Of a DNA stretch of 64,000 nucleotides, positions 50,941-63,856 are shown one piece after another. How positions within the stretch are numbered: the first letter of the stretch is position 1; every line of letters starts with the position of its first letter. The notes under the pieces were generated by a model, which worked only from the letters and a program-made list of their open reading frames with translations, made no database searches and was not told the DNA's origin. Where the stretch lies: positions 26,094,459 to 26,158,458 of the forward strand of contig NC_079969.1 in assembly GCF_029852145.1 (NCBI RefSeq). The letters are read 5' to 3'. The position numbers were made by a program, and so were the translations under genes. Source of the stretch: Microplitis mediator (Eukaryota; Arthropoda; Insecta; Hymenoptera; Braconidae).

Positions 50941-51130
50941 GACACTAAAAAATTTTTGGTGTGAAAATGGTTCCGAGGACAAAACTGACTGTTTAGTGTG
51001 AAATTTTCTCGTGTTAAATATCACACAGTTAAAAATTTAATACCGTGCATTGTAACTTTCACACCAGTGTTGAAAATTTTGACACCAAATCATTCGCAAC
51101 ACACCGCGGACTCCAAATTTTTTACAGCTC
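50941..51130. mobile_element. Third adjacent element of the same terminal type
   Basis: Left ACACTAAAAAATTTTTGGTG, right CTCCAAATTTTTTACAG, with a core of TGTGAAAAT and TTTCACACCAGTGTTGAAAA-type motifs. The ends are more diverged than in its neighbour. Confidence 0.55.
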
Positions 51131-52902
51131 ATAGCAAATTAATTTGTTACCGTAAGCTAACCGTGTTTGACACTGACAAAATCTGTCGCTATCCCGTCTT
51201 TTGCTATGACGCCAAACCTCATTTTTTTCGGTAAATTTAAAAAGTTTCAGTATCTGGTTATATAATTAACTAATCCCTTCTAGTTTAAACCTATAATCCA
51301 ACTAATTATCTTGGCGTGCGTGTCGGCGAGTTGAGTAAAAGTTTGGATGACCCGTTGAAATGAGTGCTCTTCACTTAACGTCAGCGCTGGTATACCCAAA
51401 CCCAACAACAATTTTACTCACGATTTAATTATACCCTATATACAAGTTAACTTATTTTGGTTATAAACCATTCAAATTAAATAAATCCCTGAATAAAATA
51501 TATTTATACAAAGTCTGTCTGTCTGTCTGTCTGTTTGTTTATTATTTTTACAAGATAATAAAATGATAAATAGAGCTTGAGTTGAATAAATAGAATAATC
51601 ACGTCGTGAAAATAAGTTTTAAACGAGCGTATTCTTTATCTTATATATTTATATATTTTATATACAGCTAGCCGTACTTTCTTCATTCTTTTTCCCAGCT
51701 AACTTTTAAGTTTTTATTCTTTCTCAAACTTCTTATTTTCTACTTCGTCTTCATCGTCACATCGGTTCGGTATCCCCGGGACAAAAGTCTCCGGGTCCAC
51801 TCAACAAACAATGAAAGCGAGTTCGCGACTTTCCGATATACTCTTCCTATCTATATACTTATATATATAGATATATTGATCATCAATTGATATTTTTATT
51901 CTTTTTACACCATCTGTCGATTGAAAGCTTTCGAGTCAAATTTCGGAGTAGAATTTTTTTTTTTTTTTTCAATTACCGATAAATAATTAATCGATTAATT
52001 AAATTGCATAAATGATGGGTTCGAAAATAGGTAATGATTTAAAATAAAAATGATGAGTGATATTGTTGAGAGTTTAAGAGAGATTGTACAGTACAGGTGG
52101 AGCTTTGTCACGGGATGAAGGAGGCAAGTGTTGGAGTACAGAGAAGCGTAAGAGGTAAGAGGACACATAGAAAGTAAAGGAGTGAGGGCGACGATGAGGG
52201 AGACGGGTCTGTAAGGGAACACAAGTGGCAAGAGGGTAAGAGACGGGCAGTGGGACTTGAACGAGATGAAAAAGGAGCTTTAGTCTCGCAGATAGACGAA
52301 GAACTCTGTCTGATGGTGTGTAGATGAAGAGGACGCTTGCGCAAGCCCGGGCGGGCGCGGGCAGTGCCACTGGAGCCCGGCGGTTCAGAGCTTCGCCCGG
52401 GACGTCGGGAGGACGAGCAGAAAACCCACCCGAAATTTTCATCATTTTACTACAATATTAATCGTTCTTTATTATTTACTGTTTACACTCTCAATCTACT
52501 TTAAATAATCGCCGAGCAACAAATACATTACACAGCTATTTTTTAAAATTTTAAAATTTCAACCGTTTAAATGCCACCGAATTTTACGCGAAAATATGAA
52601 TTTTACTCGAAATTGAGGATTATGTGATGTGGCAAGTGAGTGATGACGTGAACCGGTTTTTAAAAATTTATTTTAATTGGTAATCGCAGTTGCAATTTGC
52701 TGGGGGTGGTGGTAGGATTTTTTGAAATAAATTTGTGGCGGTGGCGGAGACGGTGACGGCGGCAGATAAAAGTACGAGAAAATAAGAATTTGTTGTTTTT
52801 TTTTTTTTTGTTGAGATAATTGGAGTGAATATTGTAATAAATATAAGTGTGCTGTAATAAATGTGCCGAAGGTGGTGCGCGCACTGAGATGTTAGTCCAG
52901 CC
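51131..52902 (+). promoter_or_regulatory. 5' flank of the Dpr-family gene
   Basis: No coding exon recognised. About 52080-52450 is the most GC-rich non-coding patch in the window, with CpG-rich runs such as CCCGGGCGGGCGCGGGC, and it directly precedes the first coding exon. It is a plausible promoter or 5' UTR. A TCTG microsatellite lies near 51514-51532. Confidence 0.4.
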
Positions 52903-55900
52903 ATGGTCCTGGTCGTTACCATGAGGACAACTTCATACGTCAACTATTATGTGCTTTGTCTTGTCTGTTGGATATTACTCGGTATCACCGGTAAGATTAC
53001 ACTTACTTACTTAATTAGTTATTTATTTTTTTCAATTAACTGTTTAACCGTACGGGGAAAAGTTGAGAGGTTGAAATGCCGTAGGTGGAGCATAATGTTA
53101 TTGGTATGGGGAAACGTGAATAGGGGAATCTGTGATTTTATTAGGGTAAGAGGGTGTTAGGGTGAATGGTTTTTTCCTTTTAGTTGTTGCCTCGGTTTAT
53201 TTAATTGCCGACGATCAAGTGAGATTTGTGTAAAGTGGAGACGCAGGTCAAGAGTTAAATGCAGAGGATCAATAAACTTTTGACCTCTTAAAACATATGT
53301 TTATCTTCGTTCTGTTTGTATTTATTTTTTTTTATACTGGAGTGGAATTAAAATTTTTTGGAGTCGATAATTCTGACAGGGACGAAAAATTCCGCGATCG
53401 AGATCGGAGTAATTTTATAATTTTTAAAAATATCAGAAATTGTTTAAGGCCTAGATTATTTAAAAAAAAAACTCAATGGTTTATTATCTAAAAATCTAAA
53501 TAATTTAAATCTCCGTCGATCAAAAAGTAGTTTTTTGTGATTTCATTGTCTCTTTCGTTGATGATAGTCACCAAATAGCTGGCATTGTCCACGAGACAAA
53601 AGCGCATTGGGTGTCACGGGGATCGCATTTCTATTTGTCGAATGAAATGCGGGAAAAAAAAGATACTAGAAAAGTTGAAACGAAAAAAAAAAAAAAAAAT
53701 ATGAAAAGAGATCGCGAGCGCGACAGATTTAGGTCGCAACTCAAGTGTGTTCTACTTTTTTTTGTTTTTAATAATTCCTCAAATTTCGTTATCGAAAAAC
53801 TAAACAAACTTAAATTGTTTAAATTTCCCTGGAGCTTTCGCTATCCAGCATAACATTCCCATATTTTTGCTGTCAATAAAATAGTATTTTGTTGCGTCGT
53901 TTAATAAAACGCAGTGCGATCGGTTGCACCCTCTGGCGCTGACAATACTCTTCTTCCACTTTGTCTCAAACAATAACCAGGAGTACTCTTGTTCTGTATT
54001 GTACTCGGATATGTCTGATCGATCGAGATCGTGATTGAATGAAACAGGATCGACTTGCTGACAAATTTACGACAACTTTACCCAGAGATCCTTGATAGGA
54101 TGGCAAATGGCTTTGACCCAATACCACAGACACCACACACTCAACCATATTTAATTCCATTAACCAGAGATCCAACCTCCAGCATTAACAATCCCACTAT
54201 CGGTTTACTATCTCATAACTTTTTTTACTCTCCGATTTACATTTGCTCTGTCCTCTGCCTCTGTATTTGCTTTGACTCTTTGTCCTCCTTGTGCATCTAT
54301 TATTATTGTTTTTCTCCTCCCTCTATCCAAAGTCTCTTTTTGCCTCCAGAATGACATTCAGACTATTCTGAACTAGTAGACGAGAAGAGCTACCATAACT
54401 ATACTATTATTACTATTACTATAGAACAGAAGCGACTGAAACTCTTGTAAAAATCCTCTTTTTATTTTCCGATCTACTGTTTCTACAATCTTGCACTTTT
54501 TCATTTTCTTCTTACTCATTATTTTCCTCCTGCATAAAACATCGTATACATTTTAAAGGAATTTCATTATACACATTTAACTTTTTATTTTTTTTACCCT
54601 CTTTACGGTTATTTATTATAGACCGTGTTTTTTAAACTTACAAAACCCGTGCGTGTAATTTCCTCGCGATAATTTCTGTTAAATAACTTGATAACGAGGA
54701 AATAAATGTCGGATACTGAGAGTAATGCGTGACTTATGGCTTTGTGTTATTTATTGCTCAAGATTTCTGCAAAACCTTTTATTAGCGTGATTTATTTTTT
54801 GTAATTAAATTATAGAGCTTAATAATTCATTTCAAAAGCAAGAAAGAAAAATGGCGGGCATTTAAAATTTATTTGGTGATAACTGATTAATAAATGGGGA
54901 AGGGGAAAAATTGAATTGTTGAAGACACGAGTATTGAAATATTTAAGAAGTTAATCGGTTTAAAATTAACATCCGGTATCGTAGTCTGAGTATTTATAGT
55001 CGGCATAATTTATTCAGACTCTCAAATAGGAGATGTAGGTCTGTGGGTTCACAATCCCGAGTCTTTCACAAAAGTTATTTATGGTTTAGTTAAATATTTA
55101 GTAAGAGCTGGTTTAATAAAAAATAAAAAAATTCAACACAGAAACAGAATTCGTAATATTGATTTAAAAAAAAAAAATGGGGTGAATATTTATGTGGGTT
55201 CACATGAAATTTTAAGTAAATGCTTTTATAGATGATTAATAAAAGCGGAAGCTATTAAATGAAAATCGATCCAAGACATTTAAGGAATCGAGACACAAAG
55301 AGATAGAAGAGAGTTCTATCTATAGTTAACGTTATTTCTTCCTCACACTTTCTTCCAGCTCTCACCTTTTTCCGTCCTCTCAGTTACAGTTAATGCTGGA
55401 TCATAGATTCGGGAAATTGTTTAATTAACGCGACTAACGACGTAGGTGGAAATTAACTCCCCCGTAATAGCCAATTACTTTTTGATAACTTTTTTAATTT
55501 TTAAAAATACCCTCGGGATGGATTTACAATTAGTGTTATGTTTATAAATTACTCTGTATATTTAATATGCATAAAAAAAAAAAATTGTTTCTGATAAATT
55601 GTCAATTAATATTCAAAAATTTTTCAGGAGTAAGCACGAGATCTCACTCGTTGGTAAAAAGGTATGCTGGTATTTATCAAGGTCCTTATTTTGATGAACA
55701 CAGTTTGAAAAATTATACTGCCCAATTGGGAACAAATGCTTTTCTACCTTGTAAAGTCCGACAGCTTGGTAATAAATCGGTATGTATTTTTATTTAAATT
55801 TATTTTTAAATAAATACGCGGTAAAAAATTTTGAGTGAATTCAGATTGAAAAAAATCCGAATTCTCTCCGTCACGAAATTTCGGAGTTTTTTTTTAAATT

Positions 55901-58900
55901 ACTGCATATGGAGTAAATAGGGAGTTTACTTTTTCAACTGAGTGATTTTGGAGTGATCTGGATTTTATTTCAATCTGCATTCACTCCAATTCGGAGTTTT
56001 AATGTTAAAATAAACTGTTGAGAAGTGAATTTCACTCCGAAGCAGATTTTCAATATTTAAATAAACTTCTCTTCGGAGTGAATTCAACTCCGAGAGGATT
56101 AATTAAATAAACAGTCATCCGCTCCGCTGATTGATAATAAATTAAAAAAAACGAATGATAATAAAATTTTTTTTCAATAATAATTCGTCTCTTTGACAAT
56201 CATATAAATATATTTATTGAAATTTAATAATACGAAATTATGTACGAAGCAAAAGCTTTGACCGTATATTTAATAGATAAATAATTTGAATTCCGATAAA
56301 ATTAATTATTTATTATCATTATTTCCCGCACTCGCAATAACAAAAGCGCTATTGAATATTTTTATTTATAAATTTATAATTTTTTATCATAAATTTTTTT
56401 TTATATCAGCGCAGTTGTGGCGTATTTTTGTCATGACGTAAATCTTTGGAATGATGTCCCTTAAAAATATATTTTCTAAATCACTGATATTTTTGACGTT
56501 TCTTGAAATAATTTGACGCCTGCGAATTCTTAAATAGCCAAGTAATGAGACAGAAGTCATCAGAACAGAGATTAAGATTTTTTTGACTTCTCCGATGCCT
56601 CCCCGGTAATTAATCTGACAAATTCTTTTGTAGCTATTAATATTTTTACGTCATTTGATAAATTAATTTGACGTCTGAGAAAGATATTGCTGTCAAAAAT
56701 TTTCTTTGTTCCTTTAATAGCACAGATATATTTTATTACTGTTATTATTTACAAAATCGGGCAGGCGGATATTCAGTACGGAATTAAACGGACAATAGTC
56801 ACTATTATTGATATTTATTAGAACGAATATCAATTAATATTTATAAGCCTTTGAAACATTATCTACACTGTAAAAAAAATTGTTTGAATTTTCAAAGATT
56901 GTATATAACGCAATAAACACATACATTTGTGCTTGAAATTTCATTATTAATTTCATATAGAATTTAAAATACACGTTTTTGAATTTTCAAATGAACATTT
57001 TGAATTTTCAAATACTTTTTTTTGAATTTTCAAATAAGTATTATGAAATTTCAAATAGAATTTTCAAAATTCAATATATGTTTTATAATTTTCAATACTT
57101 GCTTTGAAAATTTAAAAATCAAGTATAAATTTTAAGTACGTTTATTAAAATTCATATTTTTTTTCTTAATTTTGAATACCAGCTTGATTATTAAATTACG
57201 TATATTAAATTTGAAGCTTTTTTAATTGAAAATATAATTCAAATATCTAGTTATGAAAATTCAATTCCTTTTGTATTGTAATTTTCAAATCTTTTTTATC
57301 AGTGTATAAATAAAAATTACGCGGTTTTCTCTTACGTACTTTTTTTAATTAATTAAGATAAATTATAATTTTAGTTTAGTGTTATGTTGACACCACTAAA
57401 GCAATGTCTTCATTAAAGTGTTGGAGATCCAGGTTTATTATTCTCTTTCTCATAATTTCCGTTCACTTTTTCCCAGTCAGTCTACATCTTCTCAGGAAGT
57501 AAATACTTAATATCTTCAACACTCTGACATTATTAAGTCGTAATGACGAGATTCTTTATGAAAAATCACCCGACTCTAGTTCTTACACCATAGAAAGTCA
57601 GGAGTGAATACGAATTTTATTTAAATCCGCATTTGGAGTTCCGGACAAAAGAAATTACCCCGCATTCAAAGTGAATGGGGATTTTTTTCCAGCGGAGTGA
57701 TTTTATTTTTCGATCCGCATCTACTCCCGGAATTTTAATATCAAAACAAACTCCGTTTCGGAGTAAATTTCACTCCGAAGGAATCAAATAAATAAAAAAT
57801 TATCCGCTCCGCATTCACGCGGATTGAATTCACTAATTTTTTTATGTTACGTCATAATCCGTCGAGTAGTGATAAATAATTTTTATTTACATATAATTTT
57901 TTATTAGTAATTATTAAAAAAAAAAAAATAATAATAAGTATGAAATTCTGTAGTGAATTTAAGACGAAAAAAAAAAATAAAAACAAAAAATTGCCGTGAC
58001 CAGGAATCGAACCTGGATTGTTACGGCCACAACGTAAAGTCCTAACCATTAGACGATCACGGCTATTGTCGAGGTGATATATATCGATCACTAAATACAT
58101 ATTTAACTTTCACTTCGTGATACTTCTACATTTTTAATTATTTATTTAATAATCACGCGTTGATATTTACTCCAATAAATTTTTTTTCAACTAAAAAATT
58201 TTTCAAATCATTTCCAAAAAAAAATTAAACAAATAATAATTTTTTATAAAAAATAAATAATTAAAATTTAAAATAATTCATGTTAAATTTTCCTTGAACT
58301 TAAAAATAAAGTTCCCACTAAGCCCTAATTTCATTTTATAAAAGGGAGTGTAATCTGAGATGGCCAATCTCTGATCGCTTTTCCCATCGATTAATAAATT
58401 TCCGAAATTTCCATTCGCCCTACTTAAGCTTGATACCCCAGTAAAAAAAAATTAAATTACCTTCAATTACTCAAAAAATCCATTACAATAAATACTAAAT
58501 AAATAAATATATAAATTATAAAACAAACGTAATAAATAATAAATATTATCAAAGTGACATAAATAATGTCCATACATATCTCTATATCTTTGGCTATTAA
58601 TTCGCATTAAAGTACTTAGTTTTGACAAGTTACCGAAATGCTCTATGTCACACAAGTTCTCCCACCCACTACCCACTTTACCCACTTGGTCTCGGTGCGC
58701 CTGAATTTATTTTCTTGGCATACGATTCATGCTAAGTGTAGTAGAGTTAAGAGAAAGCCAACTACTACTATACTATATTAACTCAACTGCACTCGACACC
58801 ATACATTCATATATATATATATATATATATATATAGTTTAGATCTTTAACAAGTTGCACAGCAACCAACAGTAAGAGCAACCGAGTAAATAACAAACTCT

Positions 58901-59437
58901 TTGGCCCTTGTATATATATTTTATTTCAAATAAACCCTTAGTACTTTCTCTTACTTCTCTTACTCTTCTCTGTACTTAAACTTTTAGTATACGTACATAC
59001 ATTGAACAAGGTGCCTGCAATTTCAAATGTTATGGCAATTAGATGAAAACTTTTCGTGTTCACTCCAATATCTTTTACATATATATGAGTATGTACATAT
59101 TAGAAGTGCTAATATTACAAAAGTAAAGATCGCGTGTAATTTTTCATTTAAACTTTTTTACTTTACCTCTTTTTGACTTGAATTTTTTTTTTATTTTAAT
59201 AAAAAATATTTGTGACTGCAATTACGTGTAATTTAAAATTACTAATTAAATAATAATTATTTAATATTTTTATTACTTATGTGCTCTACTCACGGTTTAA
59301 TGAAAAAATTTTTTATATAAATTTTATTGAATTAAAAATCGGTGGAAAAGGTCAAAATTATTAGCGACACGCGAAAATTATTATAATCATTTCGGGGGAT
59401 AAATGTAAGGGTGAAGAACGATAGCATCTAGATCTAG

Positions 59438-59473
<36 letters not shown>

Positions 59474-60835
59474 GAATTGGGTAAATTTCTGGCCGCAAAA
59501 TAGCTGCTGTAAACTCGGTGACACAAATGCCTTTCGGGCCATAAGCGAGGACTCAATTACGAATATTACTTCCGCAAGTGATAAATACCACTGGTAATTA
59601 TCCCCGTTAGCAACATTCAGCTCAAAATTTATTTAATATCCTGATTTACTTTTATAATTATAAACTTTTAATTGTCTCAATTGTAATTAATATCAATCGT
59701 ATTTTTAATCCGACATTTACTGTTCATAATTTATTTAATTAACAATAAATTGTTCATTTAATTACAAATTATATTTATTTATTAAATTACCTCAGTAACT
59801 TTCCCACAAAACTTAAACTCCGACATCAATATCCAATAATTTATTCCATTAAAATTTAATAATTTATGCTGCATTTATTTATCTGGTGTATTTAAATTTC
59901 GCGCCAAAAATTATGAATTTGAATTTTCGTGCCAAATTTTTTTTTTTCAGCGCAAGTTTACTGAAAATGGATGGGAATTTATTTAAAAATAATAATTTTT
60001 TTAGGTATCATGGATCAGACGTCGAGACGCGCATATATTATCAGTCGATAGAATAATGTTTATAGCTGACGAGCGGTTCCAAACAATATACGCCGACGGT
60101 TCGGACACGTGGACCTTGAAAATAAATTATGTCCAAGCCAGAGATGAGGGGGAGTACGAGTGTCAGATCTCGACGGAGCAAAAGATGAGCCACGTCGTCA
60201 ATCTCAGTGTTATCGGTATGTAAAAAATCATTAATCATCATCCGAATTATCCATTAGTTGCATTACCAGCGTCTATTTATATTCCCCACGACAAAAATAA
60301 TTACCATAAATAAATAATAAAGCATTTTATTGTAATTCCAGTGCCAAAAGTAGAAATCATGGGTGACCAAGAGCGACATGTAAAGACTGGCAGCACAGTG
60401 ACACTAAGGTGTGTGATAAAACAATCAGTAGAGCAGCCGTCATACGTATTTTGGTTTCACGACGAGAATCGCGTGCTGGGTGACCAGCGAGGAAAAGTGG
60501 AAGTTCACACGCCCGGTGGAACGGAAAAAAATTTTGACAGTGTGCTGACTATTCACAACGCACGTCTCGAAGACTCGGGTAATTACACTTGCTCTCCCAG
60601 TCAATTAGACAGCGCAAGTATTCACCTCCATGTACTCAACGGGGAGCATCCAGCGGCAATACAAAGAGGAATTAGCGCCGCGCCTGGTGGCTGTCGCGCT
60701 CTTTGGTGGCTCGCGGGCTGCGTGAGCCTGTCCTTCAATCAGGGCAGACGCACACTTGTCCTCGTCGTCCTTATTGTCATGCTCCTTGTCACTTATCAGA
60801 GATCTATTCGTCTGGCCTACACTGTCGCACGATAA
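52903..60835 (+). CDS. Dpr-family two-Ig cell-surface protein
   Basis: Member of the Dpr (defective proboscis extension response) family, neuronal surface proteins that bind DIP partners and other Dprs for synaptic matching (family knowledge). Exons: 52903-52990, 55628-55779, 60005-60215, 60342-60835; GT-AG introns, phases join, 945 nt give 314 residues plus TAA. Residues about 1-29 form a hydrophobic signal peptide. Ig1 has Cys71 and Cys133, the VSWIRRRD strand with Trp83, and DEGEYEC. Ig2 has Cys174, Trp188 and Cys234 in SGNYTC. The linker NGEHPAAIQRG is typical of the family. Candidate N-glycosylation sites occur at NYT, NKS and NLS. A C-terminal hydrophobic run (LVLVVLIVMLLVTY) is followed by a short basic tail, so single-pass anchoring or a GPI signal are both possible. 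ATG at 52921 is an alternative start. Which Dpr paralogue this is I cannot tell. Confidence 0.93.
52991..55627 (+). other. Dpr-gene intron 1
   Basis: Sequence of mixed composition with A and T runs, no recognisable element or exon. A less AT-rich patch is near 53880-54360. Confidence 0.4.
55814..56130. mobile_element. ACTCCG-type element in Dpr intron 2
   Basis: Left end TACGCGGTAAAAAATTTTGA, core with GCATATGGAGTAAATAGGGA and GGAGTTTTAATGTTAAAATA; the right end appears truncated near CCGCTCCGC. Confidence 0.65.
56868..57308. mobile_element. Element with TTTGAATTTTCAAA core
   Basis: Ends TACACTGTAAAAAAAATTG and TTTTTTATCAGTGTA. The core is a degenerate array of the self-complementary motif TTTGAATTTTCAAATA and variants. 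It sits in Dpr intron 2. Confidence 0.7.
57578..57850. mobile_element. ACTCCG-type element next to the tRNA gene
   Basis: Core TCAGGAGTGAATACGAAT, GTTTCGGAGTAAATTTCACT and CGCATTCACGCGGATTGAAT. The ends are degenerate. It keeps the uninterrupted site AATATCAAAACAAACTCCG used for the empty-site comparison. Confidence 0.6.
57985..57990 (-). terminator. RNA polymerase III T-run after tRNA-His
   Basis: Six T residues on the tRNA strand two bases after the discriminator, followed by further T-rich sequence. Confidence 0.85.
57992..58063 (-). tRNA. tRNA-His (GTG)
   Basis: Complete cloverleaf on the minus strand: acceptor GCCGTGA pairs with TCACGGC, discriminator A at 57992; anticodon stem TTACG/CGTAA with loop TTGTGGC; T arm CCAGG-TTCGAAT-CCTGG. 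The anticodon GTG lies at 58030-58028. The A-box (TAATGGTTAG) and B-box (GGTTCGAATCC) are intact. A T6 terminator follows at 57990-57985. The extra 5' G of tRNA-His is not encoded, as is usual in eukaryotes. It lies antisense in Dpr intron 2. Confidence 0.96.
59442..59474. repeat. (TTA)n microsatellite
   Basis: About eleven consecutive ATT/TTA units in Dpr intron 2. Confidence 0.9.
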
Positions 60836-63662
60836 TAATCCTCTTAATAATAATTAAAAATTATTATTTATTTTCTAATCCACCACTCGCGGCAGTTTCA
60901 GTTGACAGGACGCAGGACCCAGGACTTTAGATCTCTGATCGGTTTTTTAAATTTACTTTTTTTTGTCTGCCCGTTTTGTCGATGGCTAAAGAAAACGCGG
61001 GTTTTTTAAAAATAAATTATTAGGACAAGGAAAAAAATGAAAAAGTCTTCCTGAGATATTCGTGAGCGAACGACTCAAGTCAGCATCGATTTTACTATTA
61101 GGCGCGCCACGCTTCCGTTCTCCGGGGCATTTCAATTCGTCTACACTTCCTCGAGGAAACTCACCCTTGCTCTCATTGCCTACAATTCATCACTATTTTA
61201 CTTTTATATGGGAATTTAATTTATAAAAAAATTTAATTTAACCTCTGATCTGATGTCGATTATTATTGTAACGGGTTACGAAAATAATTAAAAGCCGAAA
61301 TCAAAAGTCGTTCGTCCAAATGCTCTATTAAATAAAAAATAAAAAAAAATTTTTTAATAATTAAATAAATTTTTTATAATAAATATCGTTAAAGCCGGGG
61401 GCGCTTCAGAGTTTATTAAAATTTTTTCGTTATCGCGTATTATTTTACGCAAAATAATTACAAGATAAATAAAAAAATATCATTTATTTTCCTCAGCAAG
61501 AATTGAAACTTGTTCGATAATTATAATAGAGACGAACAAAATATAAAAAGGAATCGTAAACAAGAATTAACGATGTATACACTCGACGTCCATCGTGCCT
61601 GCTCATCCTCTCGACAATGTGGAGTCGATAAATGTTTACTAAAAAATTAAAAAAAAAAATAATAATAATAATAATCATTGACGTGATAAAAATAAACGTC
61701 AGGCACTCGAGAGCACCGGGAACGAATGGTTCCGACAGTAAAAATAAAAAATATTTACCGTCTCTCGCGTGTCTGACAATAGTTAAAAAAAAAAAAGAAA
61801 AAAATAATAATAATAAAAAATAAAATAGTAAATACCGCGACTCCATATCTTGAGATAATGAACGAAAACGTGGTCGCAGTAACATTGAGCGTATACATTT
61901 TGAAAAAAAAAAAAAAAGTCTAATCTAAATGCTTTTACCTAAAAAGTATTTATCGATACGAGTGAAATATTGAATTAATTATCGCCATGAAACGTACGCG
62001 CGAGACCGTCCTGAGTTGCGTATACTATTCGTATTGTATATTTACACGATACGAGTTTTTATTTAATATTGCTGGCAGAGGCAAACATATTAAAACAAAA
62101 CACACATAGTTATACAACTAAAATAATAATAAAATAAAAATAAAAATAAAAAAAATATACGCATGCGATATGATACGAATATAAACGCAATATTGAGATA
62201 TATATAAATGTAAACTGGATATATATATTGATAGTAGTTCCCCTTCGGCAATTCGAACTGTGTGTTGGGTTCTCTCTTTACTCTACATTGATATATGTAT
62301 TATTAATAATAATAATAATAATAATAATTATAATAATAATAATGATAATAATAAATATACACACTGTTTATGCGTATACAATTTATATATATGTTTATAT
62401 TTACATATATATATGTTGTATACAAATTTATACGTGTATCATGCTAGAGTATATCGAGATAACGTTTTAATGTGAAAAATATATGCCTGTGCATAAAATA
62501 TATATATATATGTATATATTTTTTGCGCATATTCATTGCATGTATTACGCGGTCGTTTATTAATTTATATCCGCGGTTTTAGTAAATACCGGAGGATATT
62601 TGTTATTGATATATTTAAAACAAATATATATATGAATATATATATGATAAGGTATAAGAAGGGATGCGGATGGATATTGAACAAGTTTCAGCTCTGGAGG
62701 ATTATTAAAATTTTTTTTAGCTGAAATATTATTTCCGAGCGGTGGATTATATTTTATAAAGAAAAAAAAAATTGAGAGGATTTTTTTGACAAGGAAATAA
62801 TATACGAAAATAGAATAACGATTAATGTGATTGTCTGTAAATATATATAGTATATAAATAAATAATGTAATGTTAATTATATGCCGTACGTGTTACATTT
62901 AAAAATGGTTTTAAAATCTGTAATGAAGATTAAGTGAACGCGTATGTGTATTTATTTACATACACATGTTTTAGACAACGGTAATATTAATTACTTTGGA
63001 GAAAGGGAAAATTTTTGAATAATTAAATTGTTTAATGTTTTTTATTTAATTGCTAAATTTTGTCTGGCCGCCTGTGCTAACTGATATCTGAGTTTTTTTA
63101 TAGCGACTGATTAAATCTAACGAGCTGGTAATTTCTTTTTTTTAATTACTCTGCTAAAGTGTGAGGGTTGATTCGCGTTATGGGGTAGGAAAATTTAATT
63201 AAAAGCACATCTATTTTGTAAGCTGTCAATATGGTTTTTTTAAAAAATATGTCGTAATTTTTTTATTTATACGACAAAAAAATTTTCAGTAATTAAGTCA
63301 TGTCAACTTTGACGTTTTTTTTTTGGACGTCACATGCAAGATTTATGTGAACTCTTGTATGTGACAAGTCGAAAAAAAAGTTGATAAAATATTAAATGAA
63401 TTTATTATTTAGCGAAATTAAATTTCTTTATTAAAGAAAATTTTTAAACAATTAATTGAAGTCAAGAAATAATTTCTGATATTTAATTAATAAATTAAAC
63501 GAGCTCTACTGGTAAAAATTAATTGAATTAAGGGTATTCTCAGTGTCCCTGACTTTTTAAAAAATTTTCAATGATTTTTAATTGTAATGACTATTATAAT
63601 TTTGATAATTAATTTTAAAAAAATTGAAGCATTAATTTAAAAAAGGACAATTTCGAGACATA
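60836..63662 (+). other. Dpr 3' flank
   Basis: Follows the stop codon. Several AATAAA strings (for example near 61009 and 61327) could serve as polyadenylation signals. Contains A-runs and an (ATA/AAT)n and TATATG-rich tract at about 62140-62470. No further gene recognised. Confidence 0.45.
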
Positions 63663-63856
63663 GATTTAAAAAAAAAATTATTTACAGTTGACATCAATTG
63701 GGAGTTAAACGAAATTTGGTAAATAAATTTCAATAGAATTTTCACGTCAACATTACAATTTTGAATGTCAAATTTTTGGAACTAAAATTTAATTACCAAA
63801 TTTCGTTCGACTTCTAATTGATAACAACTGAGTAATTTTTTTTTTAAATCTAGGAT
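63663..63856. repeat. Foldback repeat related to 8613-8800
   Basis: Left arm with AGATTTAAAAAAAAAATTAT, CAGTTGACATCAATTGGGAG and AACGAAATTTGGTAA; right arm has the inverse CAAATTTCGTTCGACTTCTA and AATTTTTTTTTTAAATCT. Confidence 0.7.

Noticed and set aside
52074..52445. 123-codon minus-strand frame in GC-rich patch
   Set aside because: No recognisable domain, and overlapping frames on the same strand are equally open; the GC-rich composition explains the lack of stops.
54055..54354. 99-codon plus-strand frame in Dpr intron 1
   Set aside because: Low-complexity tail, no family resemblance, and no matching splice phase to the Dpr exons.
61493..61885. 130-codon hydrophobic minus-strand frame
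   Set aside because: Driven by A-runs read as Phe/Leu/Ile; likely chance in the Dpr 3' flank.
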